In this document: piece after piece, positions 39,001 to 49,560 of the stretch
How positions within the stretch are numbered: position 1 is the first letter of the stretch
How the letters are laid out: every line of letters starts with the position of its first letter
Origin: Callaeas wilsoni
Lineage: Eukaryota; Chordata; Aves; Passeriformes; Callaeidae
NCBI GenBank assembly: GCA_013398955.1
Contig: VWPU01014135.1
Span: 248,001 to 312,000, forward strand
Length of the DNA: 64,000 nucleotides
Direction: 5' to 3'
The notes under the pieces: model-generated
Seen by the model: only the letters and a program-made list of their open reading frames with translations
Told to the model about the DNA's origin: nothing
Database searches by the model: none
Translations under genes and position numbers: made by a program

Positions 39001-41936
39001 TAATCATTCTTTCTAAATAAAGAGAGGGAAAATTACTCTAGTGCTGGTTATAAATTATGAATCCTGACAGGATCTCCTTGAAGACCTCAGCAGTACAGAC
39101 CTGCTTTCCTTCATTCAGGTAGAACCATTTTGTGTTTTTTCCTAGTCAATACACCAGAGGCTGTAAATACCATTCTGGAACTATTTAACCCCTCTAGACA
39201 CAGTTATTGACATTGAGGATGTGGATTTCAGTGAGAAATAAATTTCAGTATTAAAAAAACCTCGTACGTTAAACTCCAGTTAAGTTGTGGTCATGGCCAA
39301 AGTCAGGAATTTTCTCTGTCATGGTGATTCTGGGGTTAGTCTAAGCATAATTAGGACCTTTAATCATGTGATAACTTTCACTTCCACAGAAATATTATTC
39401 TGAATGCAGCTTAAATTATCCCCATTTAACAAATTGTGAGCAGCAAATAGCCACCAAGAAAAGCAGATGAATCCAGCCTTGAACCAGCCTGGCGAGGGAT
39501 GTCTGAGATTATAATTTCAATATACCAGATTTGCATACTCAGGACCTAAACTGTTCTGTCTGTGTGGATATGCAAAGGCAAGCTGACAAGCGTTCCTCAA
39601 GTATATTCAAATTACAGCATTTCAGGAGCAAAAGAACAAACTGATTACAGTGTCTGAACAAGGTTCAGAGCACGGAGATTGGGCGAAATGTCATTCAGGA
39701 ACTCGGATAAACAGGATGTTTATTTTCTGAACAGTAAATGACAGCATGATTTCCTTAACAAAATATTCATGATTTCTTGGAATTACTCATAAAGGGTAGC
39801 TCGAAAGAGTATAGACTGCAAAATTATGTATCATTCATGCCAATTTTCCAGACATTTTATTTAGGTCAGAAAGTGCAATGCCAGAATAAAATATAATAGC
39901 AGTAAATATCAGAGGCATTTGTTAGACCATCTCGATAATTAGAGAATGTATTCCCACGAGAGCAGAATTCCAGTAATGTATGCAAGCAGGATGTTTGAAA
40001 ACAACCCTCTTAATAAAAGGAGTTGACAGAAAATACACTGCAAAAGGATTATTGGCAGAGGCATGTAAAGTAAGAGACTTGGCAGCACCTTTAAGAACAC
40101 AAATATGCGTCACTCAAGGGAGAAGATTTCTATCCGGGGAACAAGATGTCTTTGTAAACAGGATTATACCCAGAACAAGCATCTGAAAAACATGTATGAA
40201 TGCCATCAAACAAAAAAAATGCATCCAACAGAAACAGGGGATAGAAGGAGTATTTCAGTGGCAGTGTCTTCAGCTTGTTGCTCTAAATAGTTAAATTTGT
40301 AAAATCAGGTTTTTATAATTTTTGAGTTTAATTGTTTATTTAATTGTTGCATTAACCAGTCATTTTGCTTCTCTCTGCCCATAACAGATGTTCATTATAA
40401 AAACTGAATACATTAAGATGATTACATTATTCAAACTCTTTGATAATTCATTTGTATTAAAACCATAAGACTCTGTTGACATTTCCCTAGGGTACATTTG
40501 GTGAGGTTAAGCAGGATAAATGTCACAGTTAGTAATTCTGTTAAGATAAAAACCTTGCAAAGGAACTACATATTATTTTTCTGCTTCATGGTCCTTAACA
40601 GCAACTTTTAGAGCTATATTTCCTTTTTAAATGATGCATTATACCTTGAAAAGTAAAATAAAAAGACCTGAAATTATGATTCTTGCTCATTTCCTTGAGA
40701 ATAAATGAGTAGAGGAGGAGAAATCCTAAAGAAGTAGGCATGATTTTTTTAAAAAAATTTGGGAAAAAAATGCGGTGTTTAAGTATAATGGCCCTGGTTT
40801 GATGTGGTGTGGAAGAATATATCTTAGAAAGAATGTAAGATGTGCATTAATTTCAATGAAAATGCCCCCCAAAAAGGAAGTGAGCCATAAAATCTCAAAT
40901 ACAGCACAGGCATCAATATTTTAGAAACACCTCAGTACAGAGCATCGTGTAGCAGGAACTGGAGGAAAGATGAGGTTCAGATGAGGTTCAATTGTAGAGG
41001 TCCCTCCTTTCACCCTCCTTCTCAAGCCAGGGCTAATTACTAAGATTAATTCAGCTGAAACTATGTTCATGCAATTTGTATTAATAAAATGTTGGAAGTA
41101 AATTTGGGTTGGCCACGGCCTCGGCCAGGCAAGTGGAAGAGCTGCTGGTGCTGCAGGCTCCCGAGGCCAGTGGGCTGATCCGTGATTTCCATGGCATCCA
41201 TCCCAACTCTCCAGTTCTCTCATGAACCCTTTCCATGACACTTTAATGGATTCCTCACTTTGAACCATGTCTTTTATACTGGGACCCAGAACAGCATTTT
41301 CCTCTCCCAGTTTTCCCATTAGAGAATGGCAGTGCCTATGAGTATTCTCAAATTTTAACTTGGTTTATACCTTTCCAATTATCTCAAGGCTGTTGCTCAA
41401 CCTTCAGTGAAATGTGATCATTGCAACACTTAATTGTTTATGTTCCAGGTACTGAAAGTTTTTCTTCAGTCTTTATTCAAAAACATAAAAAGGTAATTAA
41501 GTATAACTTATTAAAAGTATAATTGCAACGGCTCCAGTTGGCAATAATATTAGGTGGATGTAGAGGAATAAAATGTTTTGCTTATTTTTTAATTCAGGAA
41601 AATTAATGAGAAGCTGCCTAATAATGAAAGTTAATTTGATACTCTTCAGCTGTTATGTGGGTTTTTTAGATTTGATTTGTTTTTTGTGTCTGGGTCATGT
41701 CTAATAACAGAATAAAAAATTAATTATAAATATTACTGATTATAAAACAAGCGACAATTTTGTAGTTGCTGTTAATTGCAATATCTTTTACTACACTGAG
41801 GAGAAACAAAGTTGGTCCTGAAAAAAAATTATAATTATGAATAAAAATGACTCATAATACATTGAAAAGAGAGCCACAATGTCAGAGGCTAAAAAATGAT
41901 CAACCAGGAAATCAAGAAATGAAGTAGAGTAGTTGA
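33016..41936. other. unique AT-rich DNA, no gene recognised
   Basis: About 8.9 kb without a supported gene. Small features: a 30-bp-period duplication of 'tttaattttgcctt' at about 35671-35720; a long T-rich tract at 35981-36002; a tandem 'atgaggttcag' duplication at about 40969-40990; and a visibly purine-rich plus strand at about 37020-37900. The minus frame 40921-41319 (132 codons, ATG start) is the longest non-repeat ATG frame in the window; it has no recognisable domain, and a frame of this length is expected by chance. The minus frame 37888-38193 (101 codons) is likewise unrecognised. 37-38.5 kb may be a decayed retroelement of a type I cannot name. Confidence 0.45.
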
Positions 41937-42405
41937 ATACTAAAGGACCCCTGGAGGTCTAGTCCAACATCAAGGTGTGCTCACCCAGAGCAGGTTGTTT
42001 AGGGTTGTGTCCAGCTGGGTTGTGTACATCTTCGAGGATTGCAGCTCCACAGCTTTCTGTGGAGAAAGGCATCCTGTTTGACCACTCTCACAGAAAACAA
42101 AACACATCGAATTAAAACAAAAAAAAACCCACGTTTTTCTTACGTGCAATTTGCTGTGTTTAAACTCGCACCTGCTTCCCCTTGCCCTGTGTCTGGGCTC
42201 CTCTGGGAAGGGTCTGGCCTGTGCTGCTCTCACCAGGTGTTTTTGACATTCCCATGACCCACCCCAAGTCCTGATGCTCTGTGCTCGAGCAGATCCAGCT
42301 CTCTTCTTGTAAGGGAGATGCTCCAGCCCCTTAATCCCTTCCTGGTCCCAGTATTTCCATGTCTCTCCTTTACTGGGGAGCCCACAGCTGCATGGAGCTC
42401 TCCAA
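41937..42405 (-). mobile_element. CR1-type LINE 3' fragment, about 470 bp
   Basis: Reverse-strand CR1 signature in order on the plus strand: 'gacccctggaggtctagtcc', 'agagcaggttgtttagggtt', 'tgtccagctgggttg', 'atcttcgaggattgcagctc', 'gaccactctcacag', 'cacctgcttccccttgccct', 'ctcctctgggaagggtctgg', 'ccccttaatcccttcctggt' and 'tccatgtctctcctttactg'. This is the longer-3'-UTR class of CR1 rather than the class of the 25.9 and 32.4 kb copies. It is strongly diverged, so an older insertion. A 154-codon minus frame (41970-42434) covers it but corresponds to the non-coding 3' part. Confidence 0.9.
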
Positions 42406-43071
42406 CAGAGACTGAGAAACTTTGGTGGCTCCATAAACGTTCTCTTAAATTAGTACTTTGTACTTCTAAAAGTGCTACTCGCAAATTTTAGCTGAAGCTC
42501 GCCGGTAGTGTAAACCCAAATTATTCTCTGCTGTAAAAATGCACTTTGCTGATATTTGGCAGTTTTATTCCTGCTCTATCAGTTTTGGAAATGGATTTCT
42601 TTTTTATGTTTAGAGCATGCAGATGTTCGGGGATACTGGGGAAACCGAACACACTACAAAGTTAGTGTAGGAAGAAACTTATGATAAAAAAATCTTTCAC
42701 ACATGACTTTTTCAAGGATATGGGGAATGCTTTAAGGACTATTTTGATATTTTCAAGGTCTTAAATTAAAAGTACTTGACAAATTCTGTAGGAACCATGA
42801 TCAGAAGCAAAGAACAAAGTAATTTAGGTCAGAGAAAGTGATCTCTGGGACACAAGTGAAGCATCTGTTCCTGCCGTAATTGGGTGTTAACAGTTCAGAT
42901 TGGGAGGAATAACTTATTCAGTACCATTGTGAAAAACTCCTTGATATCAGGGAAAAAGGTAGTTAATTTTTTTTTTTCATATGTAGATCTTTCTCTATAG
43001 GAAGTTTTAAAATACCTGAGCATGGCCCTTTGGTCGCCCCTTTCCAGTGTGTGCTGCCTGTGGAGGTTGGG
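42406..43071. other. unique spacer between two CR1 pieces
   Basis: AT-rich, with a poly-T run near 42968-42978 and no frame or repeat of note. It separates two same-orientation CR1 fragments that belong to different 3'-end types, so they are separate insertions rather than one split element. Confidence 0.5.
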
Positions 43072-43230
43072 TCAGGGAACGGTTTGGGTTGGAAGGGACC
43101 TTAGAGATCATCTCGTTCCAACCATGGAAAGGTTTCTCATGTCATTTGCTGCCATGGAAAAGAATACCTTCCACTAGACCAGGTTCCTCCAAGCCTCATC
43201 CAACCTGGCCTTGAACACTTCCAGGGTTAA
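43072..43230 (-). mobile_element. CR1 LINE 3' fragment, about 160 bp
   Basis: Begins with the hallmark reverse-strand 3' end 'acggtttgggttggaaggga', 'ccttagagatcatctcgttc' and 'caacc', followed by 'gccatggaaaagaatacctt', 'ccactagaccaggttcctcc' and 'catccaacctggccttgaac'. Similarity fades after 'acacttccagggtt'. Compared with other copies the 'ccctgccatgggcagggaca' segment is altered, with an inserted 'ggtttctcatgtcatttgct'. It is a 5'-truncated fragment in minus orientation. Confidence 0.93.
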
Positions 43231-46200
43231 ATGAATCTTATTTCCTTATTACTTCATTGAGGTTACACTTCACGTGGCAAAAATTAACAGTAGTAGTGAT
43301 CCATGCCAGATCCCTAAATTCCCAGAGTTCATTCTGCTGTGCACACTGCTTTGTTCTCTAGGTAGTTGTAGATCAATAGTAGATCCCTTACTGTCAAGTA
43401 GGAAGTCTTGCAGATTATTTTAATTACAGAATGAGCTTTCGTGGTGAGCAAAATTAACATTGCCTTTGAAATACAGTCATTATTTGTTGCTGTTAATAAC
43501 AATGGTGGATGGAGGTTTATCTTCCAAAGAATAAAGCACTTCCCAGTGTGCATTACACAAGTTTTTATCAAAACCCTCTAGCCCAGAGGCAAACCTGGGC
43601 TAAAGTCTTTGATATGTAGCTTGGATGGCAGAGTAGGTTACAGCAGCAAAAATAAATGCAATGATAACTACTCCACCCCCCAACCCTACATATAACTTGT
43701 GCTTACAGGTTGTTTAATTTTAAATCTTCTTTCAGCATAAAAGCACTACAAGTTTATCACTAACTTCTGCCTCTCTTAATAATTCATCTGCTTTGCAGTT
43801 GTATGGGTTTAATTAGCTGCTTCTGCTTCGGTGTTCTCGTGTCATGTTGTCTTTTTCATTAGATCTCTCTCCTTCATCCCTGTTAGATGTTTGCACATTT
43901 CCTAGCTTTAAGCAATGTGGGCTATAATTGGAATCTAAAGTTGGAACATGTCTTCAGTTACCATTTTGTTAATTCCTTTTATTTTCCTGTCAAAACCGTA
44001 TGCTATCATGTACTGCCAATGAAGTGAAAGAGAAGTCAAAGGTAATCCACATCAGCTTTCTTGCTTCTAGCAAAGGTTTTTGTCTTTAGACTTGTTTTCT
44101 GTTCTAATTGTTCTGTGAAAGTATCCATACTATTTTCAGTAGAATGTTTGCATATAGACTATACACAAGCACATTACAGAATGCTGGAGGACTTTAATGC
44201 AAAATCAAATGTATCAATGACAGTTTTCTCACATTTTGTGCAACTCTAGCTCTCTTTTCCCTGTCACATATAAATGTAATTTCAATTTTTTTAAGGAATA
44301 TTGAGGTGGAGTTACTGTGAAGAACTGAGTTGAAGTCCTGTTCTAATTGTGAAGTTAAAAGGAGGAAAAGAGAAAACAGAAGGCAGAAGTAGCAGTCTGG
44401 AAGATGGACAATGTGATCAAACACAGGAAGGGCAGTCCCAGCATACAGAGAGTTTATCAGGCGTATGGAATGGGCTTTGTTTTCCCATATGGCACTTCAA
44501 ATGACTGTGAGGGCTGCTCTGATTTTGAACAGTGATATTTTGGGGTGAAAAGACGTGGACACAGCAGTCGTCTGCAAAGCTCTGTTCTTGAGGTGCTGAA
44601 ATTTTGGAAGATTTAAATAAATAAAGTAACGAAGAGGACACTTGTTTTACACCTTAAGGGCAAAGTGGCATTCTGCTGTGAAATGATGTGTTTCACCAGC
44701 CTTTCAGGTAAGGTCTGGATTCCTGTAAGTATTCTCAAGGCTGGACATAGCTACAGGTGATTCTTCTGCTGATCCAAAAATCATCACAGAAGTAAACTAG
44801 AAAGATTTTAATACTCTTATTCCATTTTTTACCATTTTTCATCTGAAAACAAATGAAAAGTTTTGTGAATCACCTGGTATTTCTATGATTTGAACACAGT
44901 TCAGTCATGGTGACAAATACCTTGCTTCCAAAAAATGTTCATTTTCCTTGGGTGAATATGTGTTTTCAGCATAATGAAGGACAGCTTTGGACATCTATGG
45001 GCATGAATTTATCCAGGCATAGTGAATTTTATATGTGAACTTGCTTTTCACATTGGAACATATGATACATTGGTTTGTGCAACAGATTTTGTGTATGGTA
45101 AGTATTTGTTATGTGTTGTAGACTGTAATTAAATAAAAACCACCATTCAAAATATGGAAGGATTCATGAAAATCTCTGCTGCTCTCATGGGGAGGACATG
45201 ACCTTATAGCTGAGAACTGAGAATGAAATGTCTGCAATGGTGGAAGACACGTTTTTGTTTTTGTGAAGGGTTGCACAGATCTGATACAGCAGATTAACAA
45301 CCAGCTGATGTCCTGCAGTGCTGCTTAAAAGGGCTGTGTTTGATTTTTAAGAAGTGAAATTTTTTTTGTCTGAAACAGTCATTAAAATGAAATTAATTGC
45401 AATGACATGCTTGCCATTGGATGGGAACTCAATCTCAGCAAGTGTTTGCGAATCCATTTGGAGTTGAAAAGGAGCTGAGCAATCAATGTCAAGTCCGGGT
45501 CCCCAGTGTCTTCGTGCAGTCACAATCCCTCACCAGGACTTACTCATTCTGACCAGAGCTCATTACAGGATAATTCTTTTTCTATGGTTTCCGACTTTCT
45601 CTCCTTCCATGGCTGTGACCATTCCTACGTTATATTTGATTCTAAATCTTCTCAATAACAAGCCCTATTTGGCCTAAAAAATCACCCTGAAGAGTGAATT
45701 CCTTCTATTTTTGTGGTTTGCTTCAGCTCTGTGTCCCCTTGATGTTCTGCACAGTCCTTCACCCTGTTTCAGAATCAATACTGTTGTATAATAGAATTAA
45801 TGACGGCAGTTTCACCATCAGTTTCTGCTGCCAAACTGTGAACTTGCACAAGGCTTGATTTCTGATGGTTTTTTTTAGAAAAAGAGGAGTTACTCGAATT
45901 AAGACTGTGGGAAAGACTTATAGGTTTAAGAGGCTGTGCAGGATGGGGGCTTTCTTTAATTTCTCAAAAAGAAAATCTGAAATTGATTCCGGTTGAATTG
46001 ACTGTTTCGTCCTGACATATTTATAGATCAATTACATGAGGTAAGTTTTTGGGTCAATATTAAAATGAAAAAGGATAAGAGAGGCTGAAATGTATATATT
46101 TTAAACTGTGGTGTGCATGCTAAGTTCTCTTGATTAATAGTTTATCTCAGGTGGACAGTAACCTCTCCTGGAGCCAGCATTGAGGTCTTAGATAAAAAAA

Positions 46201-47748
46201 ATCTTGTTACAGAACTAAGTCAGAACGCCAGTAAATAATTCTTTGCAAAATGGTTTTTCATTATTTAATCAGTTGCTATCTAGATTTAAAACCCCAACAA
46301 GAAACAAATGTAATGTATGTTATGTTAATATATATTGCCCCATTAATGTGCTTTAAATAATATCGAGACAACTTTTTAACAGGCTATCTATGAATAAAAT
46401 TAATATGAGATTTTATTTAGAAGGAGGAATTAATCTGTTGGTGAATCAAACAAAAGACTGGGGAATAAAGCACAGTTGTGTGTTGAATATAAATACAAAG
46501 AAAATAATGTGAGAAATAACAAAGACTTATTCTGTCTTTGTTTTATATTAAAGCAAAACACCAGATTGAATAAGGTTTTCACTTTTCAAAGCAGAAACTT
46601 GTAAAAAAAATAGAAATAGGTGGAGTAGAAGATGGAATTTTGAAACATAGAGAAATAATATTATAGTTAAAATGAGGCTTTAAAAAACACATTCAATGGT
46701 TGGGCATTTTGAAGGATTTATTCTCCTTTCTGTTCATAAACCAGAAAAAATATAAATGCATTTAAATTATGCTTATTTCAAGTTTCTCACACATGTGCAC
46801 ACATATACATATGTAAGAAAATACCTCAAATATATCTGTATATCATGGTATATGCCATAAATACATCTGTGATGTGGTGTGAGGTGCACACACCCCCTTC
46901 TCCATTCATGCCATGACAGGAGACTTGCACAAGTCCTTTGAAAGTGTTTTCAAATTTACTCTTTTTGTGGAATATTTTTACTAATATTAAAAACAGTCAA
47001 GGAACAAAACTATGCAAATGCCATACTAAATTATATAGATACAGCCAGAGCTCAAGTTTCACTCGATGACTGAACATGAGTTCATGTTCCTGTGCAACAA
47101 TATCTGAATCAAACAGTTTTGGATTGGTTTTCTTTTTGCTATGTTAAATCATTTTTGGTTTTTAAAAGTCATCTGGAAAATAATAGAATTATTGTATAAG
47201 GGGAATCACGAGTAGAAAAGGAGGATTGAAGAGGCCTTGCTTTTTAAGCACTTGGGTTCTAAAGGAAGAAAAAGAGGCAGTGGCAGACTGGTTCAGAAAA
47301 AAAAAACAGGTAAGAATCAGAAAACCAATGTTGGGGAAAGATTGTGAAAGAACATTCTCTAAGTCAGTGTTTCGTTCTGCTCCACTTTCCACGGACAGAT
47401 TTAAATAGATTGTTAATGTAATGGAGAGAGGAATTTACCAAGCTCTGTGACATTACAGCAGACGTTGCATCTGCACATCCCCGCTGGAGCAAGTGCTGCC
47501 AATATTGCCAGAAACTTTGGGATGCTGGATGCATCCCATTCCCTCACTCTGGGCAGTCCTGGAACCACAACAGGAGGGTGAACGGCCAGCTGGTCAGGGA
47601 GAATAACCTCGGAGTGAACGGGCACGAGCTCTTGCACTTCCAGTTAAACAGAGGTTTAACAAAACCACGTTGGGGGCTCAAGGTTTCTAATTCCAAAAGA
47701 GCAGACTGAGGAATTACGGAAACTAATTAGTGGAGTCAACGTGATTGA
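43231..47748. other. unique AT-rich DNA, no gene recognised
   Basis: No supported exon or named repeat. An alternating purine-pyrimidine stretch occurs near 46790-46815 ('cacacatgtgcacacatata'). From about 47400 to 47750 the sequence becomes GC-richer and leads into the open segment at 47749. Frames are under 80 codons. Confidence 0.5.
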
Positions 47749-47931
47749 AGTGCCGGGGGACTAAGTGTGAAGGAGCTCTGGAATCTGGAGTCAAGGCTTC
47801 AAAATCTGTTTGAAGTGCACCACAAACAAGGAAGCAGCAATTTACAGAAAATGGAAGCGGCTCTTCAACATTTGCTTAAAACCCAAATGATCTGGAAGAA
47901 AGCAGACATCAAAAAGGTAAGATGGAGCTAA
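47749..47931 (+). other. short open segment ending at a good splice donor; exon or relic candidate
   Basis: From just after an in-frame TGA at 47746-47748, sixty codons are open to a TAA at 47929-47931. The peptide is rich in Leu, Gln, Glu and Lys, with an amphipathic look (a 'KELWNLESRLQNLFEV' segment at about 47770-47817 and a second Lys/Leu-rich part after Met at 47851). At 47914-47918 the codon AAG is followed directly by GTAAGA, a near-consensus vertebrate donor in phase 0. There is no clear acceptor upstream and no domain I recognise. It could be a terminal part of a decayed LINE or retroviral open frame, an exon, or chance. Three 55-bp repeats begin 64 bp downstream. Confidence 0.15.
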
Positions 47932-47994
47932 TTTTCAGACAGGTCTTTCATAAAGGTAGAATGGCAAAGGTGTAATAGTTCTCCCACAAAAACA

Positions 47995-48159
47995 GGTCAC
48001 ATCATGCTATACAGAGGACATTTTGGTTAGTGGAAATCAACCATAAAAAGGTCAAATCATGCTATACAAAGGACATTTTGGTTAGTGGAAATCAACCATA
48101 AAAAGGTCAAATCACGCTATACAAAGGACATTTTGGTTAGTGGAAATCAACCATAAAAA
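47995..48159. repeat. 55-bp tandem repeat, three copies
   Basis: Three exact-length 55-bp units lie head to tail (47995-48049, 48050-48104, 48105-48159), each from 'ggtca' to 'ccataaaaa' and sharing 'ggacattttggttagtgg' and 'aaatcaaccata'. Units 1 and 2 differ at two bases, units 2 and 3 at one. The low divergence points to a recent expansion. No protein frame is maintained across it because 55 is not a multiple of 3. Confidence 0.97.
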
Positions 48160-49460
48160 GTACAATGAAAGAAATTAGTTTGATGAAGCAGATATATTCA
48201 TAAATATGATTTTCCAAATGTGGCCACCAAATTGTTATGCTTTGAACCTACTTTCAATGAGAATAATGAGGTTCTCCAAGGCATGTTAGAGGCAGGTTTG
48301 AGTGATCTGTGCCTTTATGGCCTCAGAACATCATTAACTCTGTCTTTCTGCCTCCCATAAATGTAGAGCTGTAACATTCACAAAAATAAACTCCTGGGTA
48401 GTCAGAGCAAACAAAACAAATTCAGATATTTCTACAGATTATTTTTACAGTAAAAGAACAGCTGTTGGAGAGATTCGTGATGTGCTTCATATATCCATAT
48501 ATGACAGATGAATTTTTTTGTTTACCACTCTATCACTTATAAAGAATATTTTTTTTAAAATTGATTCACACATTTTAACAAGTCTTGTTTTCAGAGGGTC
48601 TCATTTCTTAAATTTTTCTCTGATATTCCATGCGTGTAAAGCTTGAGGGATTTTGAAGTTACCATGTTAGAAATAAGGCAGCTTAACCATAAATACTGTA
48701 TTGTAATGTAGGATGTGAATTCATATCCTACTTACCTTGTCTTTACAACATGTAATGAGTAATATATATTTTGGCATATGTATCTTAATCATAAAAGTAA
48801 GCTTTTAGCATCTATTTTAGTGTCTTTCAACAATTTTGTGGATTCTCCCTTATGTAACCAGCTGGCTTTTAGGGGTGCATTTTCTCCAGATTTACAGTCA
48901 GTGCAGTGGAGTTGTCAGGATCAGCAATTCGGAGCAGCTGTCATTGCAGCTCTAATGGAAACTGCTGAAACATCCTCGTATATCAGGTATAAGAGGAATC
49001 GTTGATAATTTGAAATTTTAATATTTTAAAGCAGTATATTAGGTCACGCATTATTTAAAGCACTCAGATTTATGACATTCATGCATTTTCTTCCGCCGCT
49101 TCCGAGCTCCCCAATACTGCAGCTGCTGCTGGCAAACTGCGCTCAAAGGGCAAAGCCCCTCCTGCTCCACAACATCCTGGCCTTGGCTGCTTCACCTCGA
49201 GCTCAGAGATCACCAAAAGGCTTCATTCCTGTCAAGGAACCTTCTATTTAAAGACAAGGGAAAAAAAAATAGCCAACAACCCAGTGATTAATTGGTGAAA
49301 TGGTGATGTGGTTAAATCCAAGAAATTCTCCAGCAAGGTAAAAGAAGACACTGATGTTGCAGTTCAGGTTGATGCACAACCATTCTTCTCCAATTCTGCC
49401 ACAGATGTTCTTTCTGGCCTTACTTAACACCAGTGTTTATTGGCATATTCAGGCAGTAAT
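48160..49460. other. unique DNA with one exon-like stretch
   Basis: Most of this is AT-rich with nothing to call. At 48821-48986 a 166-bp stretch lies between a 'tctattttag' acceptor-like site and a 'cag|gtataag' donor-like site, and one frame is open across it (open from 48778 to 49005). It shows no recognisable domain. A GC-richer patch follows at about 49090-49220. Confidence 0.4.
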
Positions 49461-49560
49461 TATTATCTGAATTATATTTATTATTATATAGTCCAGTCGT
49501 GTTGGAAGATTATTATCTGAATTATATTTATTATTATATAGTCCAGTCGTGTTAGAAGAT
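49461..49560. repeat. 50-bp tandem duplication
   Basis: The 50-bp unit starting 'tattatctgaattatattta' and ending 'gtcgtgttggaagat' is present at 49461-49510 and repeated at 49511-49560 with one base change (gttgg to gttag). It is a recent AT-rich duplication. Confidence 0.97.

Noticed and set aside
40921..41319. 132-codon minus-strand ATG frame as a gene
   Set aside because: No domain, no splice context and GC-driven openness in its middle; a frame of this length is expected by chance in 64 kb.
41970..42434. 154-codon minus-strand frame
   Set aside because: It covers the non-coding 3' part of an old CR1 copy.
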